This document shows positions 39,502-48,462 of a stretch of DNA of 64,000 nucleotides, piece by piece; position 1 is the stretch's first letter; each line of letters starts with the position of its first letter. A model generated the notes under the pieces. That model saw only the letters and a list, made by a program, of their open reading frames with translations. It had not been told where the DNA came from and ran no database searches. This DNA comes from Acidobacteriota bacterium (lineage in GTDB: Bacteria > Acidobacteriota > UBA6911 > JACQSX01): NCBI GenBank assembly GCA_016211105.1, contig JACQSX010000045.1:35674-99673 (forward strand), read 5' to 3'. A program made the position numbers and the translations under genes.

Positions 39502-40986
39502 GTGCGAAGAACCAAAAGATCGGCAAGGAAACCAAGCGCACGGAAAGCAACCGCGGCGCCCGTTCCTGAGCAGGTCAGCATCGAGGTCCTGCTGGCGCCG
39601 TCTCCCGAGGGGCGTTCGCCGTTTACCGCGGTAGAGACAATTTGCCACTCCAACGTTGAAAACTTCCTGCCGTCGGCGGCAACCCGCGACCAGGCAATGC
39701 AGCGGCTGGCGCGGCGCGATTTCAAGATTGTTGCCGTCAGTCCCTACAGTCTGTCCGTTGAAGGAACGCCGGAACTCTTCACCCAGACTTTTGGTACCGA
39801 GCTGGAGGTGCGTCATCAGACCCGGGTGCAGACGGCCCACCCGATGCGAATGATTTCTTACTTTGCTCCCGCAGAGGAGGCCGCTTGGGAACGCCCCTCC
39901 GACTTGCTGGACGTTATCGAACGCGCCTACATTCAACCGCCGGCGATTTACTTTGAATCGGCGTTGCCGCCTCGCGTCCGCTATTACCATTTGAATGCGC
40001 CCGGCGATGTGGCAATGCTGACGCGGGCAAGCGAAGTTCATCGGGAAGGTATCACGGGCAAAGGCGTCAAGGTGGTGATGGTGGACAGCGGTTTCTACTG
40101 GCATCCATTCTACAAACAGAGAGGATATCGAGCCGAAGTGACGTTGGCGCCCGACGCGCAAAACACAAGGCGAGACGACAACGGCCATGGGACGGCGGAG
40201 GCGGCGAATGTATTTGCGATTGCTCCCGATGTCTCCTTTGTGATGATCAAGCAAGGGCGCAACTCGACGGCCGCCTTCAAAAAGGCAATTGACCTGAATC
40301 CGGATATCATTACGTGCAGTTGGGGATACGACCTGGTGAACGCCGCGTCTTCGAACCGGAGACATCTGCCGCGTGTTCCCAACACGCTCAGGGCCTTGGA
40401 ATTGGAGGTTGCCCGCGCCGTCGCCCGCGGCATTGTCGTGGTCTTCTCTGCTGGCAACGGCCACGTCAGTTTTCCCGGGATGCACCCGGACGTAATTTCA
40501 ATCGGCGGTGTTTTTGTAGACGCGGATTTGAGCATGCGGGCCTCCGACTATGCGAGCGCTTTTGACAGCAGACCCTATCCCGGACGCCACGTCCCAGATC
40601 TGTGCGGCCTGGTGGGAATGCAGCCGCACGCTATTTACATCATGCTCCCGCTTCAGCCCGGTTGCGAGATTGATATGCAACTGGCCCTGGGCGGCGCGTT
40701 TCCCGGTGGCGACGAAACTCAAAGCGGCGACGGTTGGACGGTCATCTCGGGCACGTCTGCAGCAGCGCCCCAATTGGCTGCCGTCTGCGCTTTGTTGCTG
40801 CAAAAGAATCCCAAACTGACGCCTCAAGAGATCAAGCAGGTGCTGCTGACCAGCGCCCGAGATTGCTCGGATGGGACGGCCAATGCAGCCAGCAACGAGG
40901 GAGTGGCGCTGCCGGCCAGCGGTGGCGTGGACGGCGCCACCGGTCACGGCTTGGTGGACGCCGCGGCGGCGGTAAAGCTGATTTGA
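39502..40986 (+). CDS. Subtilisin-like S8 serine protease with N-terminal prodomain
   Basis: The 494-residue protein has a basic Lys/Arg/Ala-rich N-terminus without a signal peptide, a prodomain (about 25-155), then the S8 catalytic domain. The triad is visible as D195 (VVMVDSGF), H229 (DDNGHGTAEAAN) and S419 (SGTSAAAPQLAA), with the oxyanion N319 (FSAGNGH). The GTG at 39502 has GGAGGTGA in front, which favours it over the GTG at 39490. Lack of a signal peptide suggests an intracellular protease. Its activity, target and control by the upstream prodomain protein are inference. Confidence 0.88.
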   Translation: MRRTKRSARKPSARKATAAPVPEQVSIEVLLAPSPEGRSPFTAVETICHSNVENFLPSAATRDQAMQRLARRDFKIVAVSPYSLSVEGTPELFTQTFGTELEVRHQTRVQTAHPMRMISYFAPAEEAAWERPSDLLDVIERAYIQPPAIYFESALPPRVRYYHLNAPGDVAMLTRASEVHREGITGKGVKVVMVDSGFYWHPFYKQRGYRAEVTLAPDAQNTRRDDNGHGTAEAANVFAIAPDVSFVMIKQGRNSTAAFKKAIDLNPDIITCSWGYDLVNAASSNRRHLPRVPNTLRALELEVARAVARGIVVVFSAGNGHVSFPGMHPDVISIGGVFVDADLSMRASDYASAFDSRPYPGRHVPDLCGLVGMQPHAIYIMLPLQPGCEIDMQLALGGAFPGGDETQSGDGWTVISGTSAAAPQLAAVCALLLQKNPKLTPQEIKQVLLTSARDCSDGTANAASNEGVALPASGGVDGATGHGLVDAAAAVKLI

Positions 40987-41046
40987 TTGCAGATTTCGGA
41001 TTTCGGATTCTGGGTTGCGGCGGAACGCGGCTTGGAGAGGTGATGG

Positions 41047-41084
41047 GTCAGGTGTCATGTGCCAGGTGTCACGTGTCAGGTGCG
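41047..41084 (+). repeat. Degenerate short tandem repeat
   Basis: Three imperfect copies of TCAGGTGTCA-like units (about 13-14 bases apart) lie here. Directly before them (40980-41015) is another low-complexity GATTTCGGATT tract. Both look like slippage-prone spacer DNA. Confidence 0.45.
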
Positions 41085-41208
41085 CGTGCGAGTTTGGAAA
41101 GTGAACGCTTCAATCCTCCGATAAGGGCTTTCGTCTTAGTGGCCTGGGCGTAATGCGCGCGGAAAGTGTCTTGGTTGATGTTTGTGTACAAAAAGGCAAG
41201 TCCCAGAT

Positions 41209-41469
41209 ATGAACGATAGTATTTTAATCGAGATCGCGGGTTGGGTGGGTGTGGCAGCGCTGCTGATGGCATACGGGCTCATCTCCACTGGGAAAGTACA
41301 AGGAAATTCCGTTACGTACCAACTGCTCAACATGCTAGGTAGCGTTTTGTTGATTGTTAATTCCTTCTACTACGGGGCTTACCCGTCTGTGGGCGTCAAT
41401 GTTGCTTGGGTCGGCATCGCGATCTACGCGCTGACGAAAGGAAGGACGCACACAATCAACAAGGAATAA
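41209..41469 (+). CDS. Small membrane protein, CBU_0592-like
   Basis: The 86-residue product has three helices. The pattern GWVGVAALLMAYGLISTGK, NSVTYQLLNMLGSVLLIVNSFYYGAYPSVGVNVAW fits the small CBU_0592-type membrane family. Function is unknown. The internal ATG at 41209 gives the compact form; the upstream ATG at 41182 would add nine polar residues. Confidence 0.7.
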   Translation: MNDSILIEIAGWVGVAALLMAYGLISTGKVQGNSVTYQLLNMLGSVLLIVNSFYYGAYPSVGVNVAWVGIAIYALTKGRTHTINKE

Positions 41470-41501
41470 CTGCAGCCGGGCAAAGAGGGCAAGGAGGACT
41501 C

Positions 41502-41921
41502 GTGTTTCTTACGTTATTGTTGGTGACCTTTACAATCTCTCTCGCTTGTTCCTTCTTTGTAGTGCAGCTTTTCAAGGAACCCATCCACGCGATCCTCGGG
41601 CGCATCGTGGCTGAAGAGCTTTGTTCGGCCTGGCGCCGATACGTCACCTTTGCAATCTACGTTGTCGGTGTGTCGGGCGGTGTTCGCATTTGGGAACTTG
41701 AAAAGTACATCACCGCGCGAACGAGAGGAGAGCAGCCGATTGTTCTGAATGCCGACCGGTGGACACTCGAAGTGTATCGGACCGTCATCGAAACATTGCA
41801 GAGCACGGCCTGGCTGTTGCTGGTATTCTTTGCAGTTGCGCTTTTGGCCTTTGTCGTGGTTCGCGGCCTCGAGCTTCGAAGCGGAAGGACCGCCGGTAGC
41901 TCGAGTCCGGGTCCCACGTAA
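41502..41921 (+). CDS. Small membrane protein of unknown function
   Basis: The 139-residue product starts at GTG 41502 behind the strong ribosome binding site AAGGAGGA. Hydrophobic helices lie at about 2-20, 45-62 and 100-120, with a long polar loop between the last two and a basic Ser/Gly tail. No family is recognised. It follows the preceding small membrane gene by 32 bases, so the two may be co-expressed. Confidence 0.6.
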   Translation: MFLTLLLVTFTISLACSFFVVQLFKEPIHAILGRIVAEELCSAWRRYVTFAIYVVGVSGGVRIWELEKYITARTRGEQPIVLNADRWTLEVYRTVIETLQSTAWLLLVFFAVALLAFVVVRGLELRSGRTAGSSSPGPT

Positions 41922-42010
41922 TCGCGGCGAACGGGTTGCCTTTGGCACAGGCAAGGCAGAAATTGTCTCGAGGCCTGTCCGAGAACTGGCGCGGGTGGCG
42001 TTTGTACGTC

Positions 42011-43426
42011 TCACTTTTTATTGGCCTTCGCCGGTTGGGGCTTCTTCTTTTTTTCCACCCAGCCTTCCTTGTTAGCCTGTTGACTTCGGGCAATTCCCAG
42101 AGAGCGTGGAGGAACATCCTCGGTAATAGTGGATCCGGCAGCCACATACGCTCCCTCCCCGATGCGAACCGGGGCTACCAGCTCGGACCCGCTGCCGATG
42201 AAGGCTCCATCGCCGATGAAGGTGGGATTCTTGGTGAAGCCGTCATAGTTGCAGGTGATGGTTCCAGCGCCGATGTTGACGTCCTTTCCGATCTGCGCGT
42301 CTCCCAAATACGTCAGGTGGGCGGATTTGGTTTTGTCACCCAGCTTGCTTTTTTTTACTTCCACGAAATTGCCCACTCGGCAGTGCGCTCCGATCTGGGA
42401 GTGGGCTCGCAGATGGGCGAACGGCCCGACCGTCGTTCCGGCGCCGATATCACTTTCCGAAATCAGGCAACTGTCCAGGATTCTTACATGGGCTCCGATG
42501 CGACTATCTACGATGCGGGTGTTGGAAAAAATGGTGACGCCCTCCCCGATTTCAGTCGTGCCTTCTAAGACGACGTTGGGATAAATTAGCGTGTCCCGCC
42601 CGATCGTGACGCGATGCGAAGCGAAAAACGATTCGGGATGCAGGATCGTTACCCCCTCCAACATGAATTGCCGCGCGCGACGCAGCCAAATTCTTTTTTC
42701 CGTGTCGGCCAGGTCCACCCGGGTATTGACTCCCAGTAAGTTCTCCGCCCCGGTTGAAGTTACGGCTACCACCTTTTTGCCCATCTTGCGCAGCAGCTCC
42801 ACCGCGTCGGTTAGATAGTACTCAGCTTGGACATTTTTGTTGCTAAGACACCCAAGCACTTCTCTCAGGGACGATGCCCGGAAGCAGTAGATGCCCGGAT
42901 TGACTTCTTTAATCTCTTTTTCTTCAGGACCTGCATCGCTCTCTTCAACAATGCGCTCAATCTTGGAGTCCCGACGGACGATGCGCCCATAGCCGGCGGG
43001 ATGTTCTAACCATGCAGTCAGCAGAGCAAGATCCGCGTCGGTACGTTCACGCCCACGAATGAGTCGAGCGAGATCTTCCACAGGTATTAAAATCGTGTCG
43101 CCGTAATAAACGAGTACGTTTCCTTGAAAGTCGCTCAAGGCGGACAATGCTTGCATTGCTGCATGACCTGTGCCCCGTTGCTTCGTCTGCATGACAAATT
43201 CAACCGGAAACGCTTCCAGTACTTTCCGAACTTGATCGGCTTCGTGTCCAACCACAACGATAATCTTCTCTGGCGCCAGTGCCAGGGCCGTTTCTACTGG
43301 ATATTCGATCATCGGACGGCCGCAGACGGTGTGGAGCACTTTGGCGCGCCGGGATCGCATGCGGGTCCCCTGACCTGCAGCAAGGATTACCACACAACAG
43401 TGACTGGTTCTCCCCGGGTCCATCAT
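42011..43426 (-). CDS. glmU: Bifunctional UDP-GlcNAc pyrophosphorylase / GlcN-1-P acetyltransferase
   Basis: GlmU makes UDP-GlcNAc for peptidoglycan and LPS. The 471-residue protein has the uridylyltransferase domain (LAAGQGTRMRSRRAKVLH) and the left-handed beta-helix acetyltransferase domain with ARLRAHSQIGAHCRVGNFVEVKKS-type repeats, KSAHLTYLGDAQIG and CNYDGFTK. Its start overlaps the stop of the TPR gene (ATGA), so the two are co-translated. Confidence 0.97.
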   Translation of the reverse strand: MMDPGRTSHCCVVILAAGQGTRMRSRRAKVLHTVCGRPMIEYPVETALALAPEKIIVVVGHEADQVRKVLEAFPVEFVMQTKQRGTGHAAMQALSALSDFQGNVLVYYGDTILIPVEDLARLIRGRERTDADLALLTAWLEHPAGYGRIVRRDSKIERIVEESDAGPEEKEIKEVNPGIYCFRASSLREVLGCLSNKNVQAEYYLTDAVELLRKMGKKVVAVTSTGAENLLGVNTRVDLADTEKRIWLRRARQFMLEGVTILHPESFFASHRVTIGRDTLIYPNVVLEGTTEIGEGVTIFSNTRIVDSRIGAHVRILDSCLISESDIGAGTTVGPFAHLRAHSQIGAHCRVGNFVEVKKSKLGDKTKSAHLTYLGDAQIGKDVNIGAGTITCNYDGFTKNPTFIGDGAFIGSGSELVAPVRIGEGAYVAAGSTITEDVPPRSLGIARSQQANKEGWVEKKKKPQPAKANKK

Positions 43427-44253
43427 TGTGCCTTGGGAACCTCCACGATCGCGGAAAATTCTTTGCTGCTTCGAATCGGTTCGAAATCGGGATCATTCCG
43501 GGCAAGGAATTTGTTGTCGGGATTGAGCTGGACGGATTTTTGCAGGCTGCGAATTGCGCCTTCCATATCTCCTGCCTGTGAATAAGATGCAGCCAAAGTA
43601 TAATAGAGGTAGTTAGCCTTGGGGTTTAGCTCGATCGCGCGTTGAAAATAATCGATCGCCTGTTGGTAATTGGCTCTGTTGTGTTCGATCACTCCCAAAT
43701 CAAACATCTCGTCGGCAGTTTTTGGCTGCAATAATTTTCTTGTTGCGCCTTGGGATTGGCAAATCTTGACAAAATTTCTAGCGCGATCTGCTAACTCAAC
43801 TTCCTCGGGATACTTCGCGATCAATTTCTCGAATAGATCCATCGCTTGTTGATAGTTCTTGTTGTATAAGGACTTGATACCTCGCTCATAAAGATCCAGA
43901 AGTGTTTTCTCATCTTTTTTACGGGCGGCTAGAGCTTTCTCCGCAGCGGCAGCTTGTGCGGCTTGGATCCGTTTGATCTCACTTCGTAACCGTCGTTTTG
44001 ACTTGATCGGGGGAGGCGCAATTTTCTTGGATCTGCCAATCGTCTTCTTCCTGTCCTTGGTTACCTTTTGCGCGCGCGCTTTTTTCTTGGTTCGCCCGCG
44101 TGGCGGCGAAGCTTTCCCTCTTGTGCGGGCCGCGACTTTTTTGCGGACGTGAATCTTCGCTTTTTTGGATTGCCGAGTTGGGACTTTCTTTCTCTTGGTG
44201 GGACGTTGCGTGGATGGTTTTTTAAGAAGTGGCATTATCTGCTTTATCTCCAA
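43423..44253 (-). CDS. TPR protein with lysine-rich N-terminus
   Basis: The 276-residue protein has a very basic disordered N-terminus (residues 10-95, rich in Lys/Arg). A coiled-coil-like segment with KALAARKKDEKTLLDLYERG follows. TPR repeats then run from about 115 (YNKNYQQAMDLFEKLIAKYP, RANYQQAIDYFQRAIELNP, GDMEGAIRSLQKSVQLNP). The C-terminal DFEPIRSSKEFSAIV is a common TPR tail. It overlaps glmU by 4 bases. The function is unknown; the basic tail could bind nucleic acid. ATG 44235 (MPLLKKPS) is an alternative start. Confidence 0.8.
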   Translation of the reverse strand: MEIKQIMPLLKKPSTQRPTKRKKVPTRQSKKAKIHVRKKVAARTRGKASPPRGRTKKKARAQKVTKDRKKTIGRSKKIAPPPIKSKRRLRSEIKRIQAAQAAAAEKALAARKKDEKTLLDLYERGIKSLYNKNYQQAMDLFEKLIAKYPEEVELADRARNFVKICQSQGATRKLLQPKTADEMFDLGVIEHNRANYQQAIDYFQRAIELNPKANYLYYTLAASYSQAGDMEGAIRSLQKSVQLNPDNKFLARNDPDFEPIRSSKEFSAIVEVPKAQ

Positions 44254-44417
44254 TAAGTTAAAGACGATGACAAAGGTGAATCTATTATAGGGCTTTCCTT
44301 CCCGCAGTCAAGGTAATCAGTCAACAGAGAGTCAATGTCCGGGCTGCAAAATACTGTGCGACCGATTGCAAAAATGGACTTTGCCTTTGTGTTATAAGAT
44401 CCTTCTGAGGTCGGCAA

Positions 44418-44852
44418 ATGGAGATTCCCAGTTTCGTCCTGCGCCAGGAGGAGTATGAAAAGATTTTGTTTGTGCTCTCGTCGCTTTCCACTCGATGCCA
44501 TGCAGAAGCGCTTTATCTCATTCATCGGAATGGGCAGTTGATCGCTTCCGTTGGGCATTCTCCGATTCACGATCAACAGTCGCTGGCCTCATTGAGCGCG
44601 GGAAGTGTGGCGGCCACCCATGGTTTAGCTCGCCTCCTGGGCGAGAGCGAGTTTAGTTCCATCTATCATCAGGGAGACAACAGAAATATCCATATTTCCT
44701 CTGTGGGAGATCGGGCAATTCTCCTGGTTCTTTTGGAAAAGAGCAAGGGATCAATGGATGAATCCAGCCTGCGCCAGGCCAAAATGATCTTGATGGATAT
44801 TTTGAAAAAGAGCTGGCCGGCGCGCGCCGATGCTTCGACGGCCACGTCGTGA
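44418..44852 (+). CDS. Roadblock/LC7-domain protein (MglB-like)
   Basis: The 144-residue protein has the Roadblock/LC7 fold: AEALYLIHRNGQLIASVGH, then ASLSAGSVAATHGLARLLGE and FSSIYHQGDNRNIHISSVGDRAILLVLL. In bacteria such proteins act as GAPs or exchange partners of MglA. The GTPase gene follows 133 bases downstream, which supports that assignment. The start ATG is preceded by AGGTCGGCAA, a modest ribosome binding site. Confidence 0.87.
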   Translation: MEIPSFVLRQEEYEKILFVLSSLSTRCHAEALYLIHRNGQLIASVGHSPIHDQQSLASLSAGSVAATHGLARLLGESEFSSIYHQGDNRNIHISSVGDRAILLVLLEKSKGSMDESSLRQAKMILMDILKKSWPARADASTATS

Positions 44853-44985
44853 GTCGGGTCACACTGCGGCCGGCGTGATTTTCCAATAATGCTTCGTGCG
44901 CTGCTTATCCAATGGAATGTGGAGCAATGCCGCTCGTGTCGCTGAAAATGTTCGGACCCTCCCCCTGGGGAAGGCTTGATTTACC

Positions 44986-45576
44986 ATGTCCTTCATCAAT
45001 TACGCCAACCGCGAAATCAACTGCAAGATCGTCTATTATGGGCCGGGCTTGGCTGGAAAGACCACCAACATCACGTTCATCTACGGTTCAGTAAATCCAA
45101 AGAGCAAAGGCAGACTGATTTCCTTGAATACAGAGATGGATCGCACTTTGTTTTTCGATTTTCTCCCCTTGGATCTTGGAAGCATTGGAGGATTTAAGAC
45201 TCGTTTCCATCTCTACACCGTGCCGGGGCAGGTTCTCTATGAAGCGAGCCGGAAATTGATCCTCAAAGGCGCCGACGGTGTGGTTTTCGTTGCCGACTCG
45301 CATCCGGAGCGCATGGATGCCAACGTCGAATCACTTTGTGACTTGAAAGCGAACTTGAAGCAGTATGGGTACGACATCGAGAAAATTCCTTACGCATTGC
45401 AACTGAACAAAAGAGATTTGCCCCCGGCAGTTCCTGCGGAAGCGTTGCTTCGGGAATTGAAAGTGAGGGATGAACCGATTTTTGAAGCCGTGGCGACCCA
45501 AGGAACTGGCGTGCATGAGACATTGAGGGCGGTCATTCGAGAGGTACTGACGACTCTCAAGCAAGACCTGCTGTAA
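44986..45576 (+). CDS. MglA-like Ras-family GTPase
   Basis: The 196-residue small GTPase has the P-loop GPGLAGKTTN (19-28), the switch-II-like PGQ at 80-82, and the G4 motif NKRD (141-144). The sequence INYANREINCKIVYYGPGLAGKTTN and the phrase GRLISLNTEMDRTLFFDFLP are typical of MglA. MglA sets front/rear polarity and controls type IV pili or gliding in Myxococcus and Thermus. With pilMNOPQ in the same window, a role in surface motility is likely. Confidence 0.94.
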   Translation: MSFINYANREINCKIVYYGPGLAGKTTNITFIYGSVNPKSKGRLISLNTEMDRTLFFDFLPLDLGSIGGFKTRFHLYTVPGQVLYEASRKLILKGADGVVFVADSHPERMDANVESLCDLKANLKQYGYDIEKIPYALQLNKRDLPPAVPAEALLRELKVRDEPIFEAVATQGTGVHETLRAVIREVLTTLKQDLL

Positions 45577-45757
45577 AGTTCACTCCCAGCCGAGACGCTG
45601 CAGGATTCGACATAACTGTGGAAAATACTGTGGAAATTCCTTGACAATCATTTAAAAGTTACCAGATCAGAGAGTTAACGGTGGAAGACTGTGTCCCAAG
45701 TTGTGGAAAACGAAGAGATTCAAGAATCGAATTTCAAAACGCGATGGAATTCCTTCA

Positions 45758-47728
45758 TTAGATTTGCTCCCGCCTTCTTGCTACCTGCAGCAGGAAGAAC
45801 GCGAGGATCGCGAAGGCCGCTAGGGCAAGCAAGTTTGCAAACGGCCCCAATTTTTCTTCCAGGCCGATTCTCGCGCCTAGGTTGAGCGCGCGCGCGAAAC
45901 CCCCTTCTTGAACTCCTGCCAGTATCGCGATGGCAACGCCAGCCAGGGATCCACCCGCCACCAGGCCGGTGCTGTAAAGCATTCCCGGCGTGAGTTCCGA
46001 TTCTCCCTCTGCCCTGCCACCAAAATGATCGATCCACCCCTTGACAATCCCGCCAATAAAAATGGTGGAAGTGGTCGACAGTGGAAGATAACTTCCTACG
46101 GCGAAGGAGAGAGAGCGGACTCCGCAGAGCTCCACAACCAGGGAGATGAAAATGCCGGTGAAAACCAGACCCCACGGTAGATCCTGGCTCAACATTCCTT
46201 TGATGATGGTGGCCATCAGCGTGGCTTGGGGAGCAGCGAGTTTGGTGGAACCGATGGGACCATACGCCGAGTTGTGCAGCAGCAATAGAGTGCCTCCAAT
46301 TGCCACCACGCTTACCAGCACGCCGACAATGAGCCCCAATTGCTGGTACACGGGGGTAGCGCCCACCAAGTAACCCGTTTTTAGGTCTTGCGACGTGGCG
46401 CCAGCGTTGGCCGCGGCAATACAGACGATCGCTCCCACGCAGAGCGCGATTGGCTGGTAGGCATCACCGGCCCACCCAATGGAAACAAAAATAAGGCAGG
46501 TCGCCATCAAGGTGGCGATGGTCATTCCTGAGATGGGGTTGGAGGAGGATCCGATGATCCCTACGATGCGGCTGGAGACCGTGACAAAGAAAAATCCGAA
46601 AATCACGATCAGCGCCGACATCAGCAGACTGCCAGGGAATTCTCCTGGGATCTGTGGCATTGCGGAAATCGACAGCGCCAAGGCGATGGAGCCGAATAAG
46701 ACGTAGGTAATCGGTATATCGCGGTCGGTGCGGCTGAGTGTCCGGCCGACGCGGGCGGCTCTCAGATCGGTCAGGCTGTCGCGGAAAGAGCCGATGATCG
46801 TGGGCAGAGAACGCAATAAAGTGATCACGCCGGACGCTGCGACCGCACCCGCGCCGATGTAGCGGACGTATCCCCGATATATTTCCACGGGGGTCATGGC
46901 GCTAATCAACTTGTCCCCGCTCCCCGGTTTGAGCGGCGCCGTCAGCGAGTCTCCAAAGAACGTAATCAGCGGAATCAAGACCAGCCAAGAGAGCGCGCCT
47001 CCGGCCACCATAGTTCCCGCGATTCGCGGTCCGATGATGTAACCGACACCCAGGTATTCAGGGGTGATTTCGCCGTTGATCGTGGCATTTGGGTAAGCGC
47101 CTCCTCTGGAAGTGACGTACGTAGGGACATCCTTCCATAATCCGAGGATGCTCATCAGAAATTTGTACAGAATGGCGACCCCCAATCCCTGGAACACACG
47201 CTTGGCGAAAGTGCCGCCTCTTTCGCCGGCGATCAAAACATCGGCGCATGCGGCCCCTTCTGGGTAGGGGAGAATCCCGTGCTCCTTGACAATGAGGGAG
47301 CGGCGCAGAGGGATCATGAAAAGGACACCCAAAACTCCTCCCACCAGAGCGAGAATAAGGATCTGTGTATAGCGGAAGTAGTCCGCACCTGTTGCTAAAA
47401 AGTACAGCGCGGGGACCGTAAACACAACCCCTGCCGCGATCGATTCGCCGGCCGACCCGATGGTCTGCACGATGTTGTTTTCCAGAATGGTGGAGTGTCC
47501 TAGTTTTTTGAAAATAGCAATTGCCAGAACGGCGATGGGGATGGAGGCGCTCACAGTCAGGCCGGCCCGCAGCGCCAGGTACACGGTGGAAGCGCCGAAT
47601 ACAATTCCGAAGAAGGCGCCGAGAATAATCGCCTTGAAAGTAAACTCCGCGACTCTCTCGGAGGCAGAAACAAAGGGCTTGAACAAACGATCTGTAGTTT
47701 TGATTTGGGGGAAATCTTGATGAACCAT
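45758..47728 (-). CDS. OPT-family oligopeptide transporter
   Basis: The 656-residue permease has many membrane helices and the OPT signatures ILGAFFGIVFGASTVYLALRAGLTVSASIPI and the bacterial LPYPEGAACADVLIAGERGG. Bacterial OPT proteins carry peptides or metal chelates; the substrate here is unknown. ATG 47728 is preceded by GGGAGAAG. It is downstream of an unknown gene on the same strand with a 16-base gap. Confidence 0.92.
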   Translation of the reverse strand: MVHQDFPQIKTTDRLFKPFVSASERVAEFTFKAIILGAFFGIVFGASTVYLALRAGLTVSASIPIAVLAIAIFKKLGHSTILENNIVQTIGSAGESIAAGVVFTVPALYFLATGADYFRYTQILILALVGGVLGVLFMIPLRRSLIVKEHGILPYPEGAACADVLIAGERGGTFAKRVFQGLGVAILYKFLMSILGLWKDVPTYVTSRGGAYPNATINGEITPEYLGVGYIIGPRIAGTMVAGGALSWLVLIPLITFFGDSLTAPLKPGSGDKLISAMTPVEIYRGYVRYIGAGAVAASGVITLLRSLPTIIGSFRDSLTDLRAARVGRTLSRTDRDIPITYVLFGSIALALSISAMPQIPGEFPGSLLMSALIVIFGFFFVTVSSRIVGIIGSSSNPISGMTIATLMATCLIFVSIGWAGDAYQPIALCVGAIVCIAAANAGATSQDLKTGYLVGATPVYQQLGLIVGVLVSVVAIGGTLLLLHNSAYGPIGSTKLAAPQATLMATIIKGMLSQDLPWGLVFTGIFISLVVELCGVRSLSFAVGSYLPLSTTSTIFIGGIVKGWIDHFGGRAEGESELTPGMLYSTGLVAGGSLAGVAIAILAGVQEGGFARALNLGARIGLEEKLGPFANLLALAAFAILAFFLLQVARRREQI

Positions 47729-47744
47729 GGGCGCTTCTCCCTCG

Positions 47745-48284
47745 TTACAGGAAGGATGCAAGCTGCCGCGCGACGTTTAGTGCGTTAACTTGCCTGAGCG
47801 CATCGTAGAAAAAGCGGCGCGAGGTAAGGCTCATTTCCGAGGAGGGGACGCCGTGCAAGCTATGCTTGCAATAAAGGGCCGGGAGCTTGTCACGCACAAG
47901 ATGGAACGTTGCCACTCCCTTCCTTTGTTCTGTTAGCTGGCGGTGCAGTTGCGCAAATAATCCATCCTCCTTGCGCACTAGTTTACGGTGCAATGGCCGT
48001 GAAACCGGATGGACAAAGACAAAAAACAAACACTCGGGAGGAAGCGCGTCCAGATAGGAACGTTCCCTGACGGTGAGCAGGTAGCCAATGAAAAACCCCA
48101 ACTCTGTCTTGTATGCTTCCTTGTAGTAATAGGTACCATAAAGATCTTTGGATTTCTGGGGCCAGGGGTCATAGCCGGTGAAGACATTCTGCGCCTTATG
48201 GTCGATCGAAGAAAGAACTTCGTCGGCGATCTGGAAAAAGCGCCTCGAAATCTTCATGGATTCGTTTATAAAGAAAACGCGCAT
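47745..48284 (-). CDS. Unknown protein, partner of the OPT transporter
   Basis: The 179-residue soluble protein has no recognised domain. KTELGFFIGYLLTVRERSYLDALPPE and FFVFVHPVSRPLHRKLVRKEDG are the best conserved-looking stretches. No signal peptide or membrane helix. Its stop is 16 bases before the OPT start, so the two are likely co-transcribed. Function cannot be assigned. Confidence 0.6.
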   Translation of the reverse strand: MRVFFINESMKISRRFFQIADEVLSSIDHKAQNVFTGYDPWPQKSKDLYGTYYYKEAYKTELGFFIGYLLTVRERSYLDALPPECLFFVFVHPVSRPLHRKLVRKEDGLFAQLHRQLTEQRKGVATFHLVRDKLPALYCKHSLHGVPSSEMSLTSRRFFYDALRQVNALNVARQLASFL

Positions 48285-48462
48285 GATAACACCAGAGTGA
48301 AACTATGGGAATATCAAATTCCAAAATATGCTACCTTCTGGTTTCTTTGCTTTTAGGGTTTCGCGTTTCGATTTGAACTGGTAACCTTTCAGTTTGAATT
48401 TCGGTTTTTGACCTTCGAGTTTTAACCTCCTACTCTTGACTTCATTATTTTGGGGAAAAGCC

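Noticed and set aside
39472..40485. 337-residue minus-strand frame
   Set aside because: It mirrors the subtilase gene; the plus-strand frame has a full catalytic triad, so this one is a shadow.
48285..48462. Possible M-box magnesium riboswitch before mgtE
   Set aside because: The leader is AT-rich with TTTCG-like low-complexity repeats and no conserved M-box motif was recognised.
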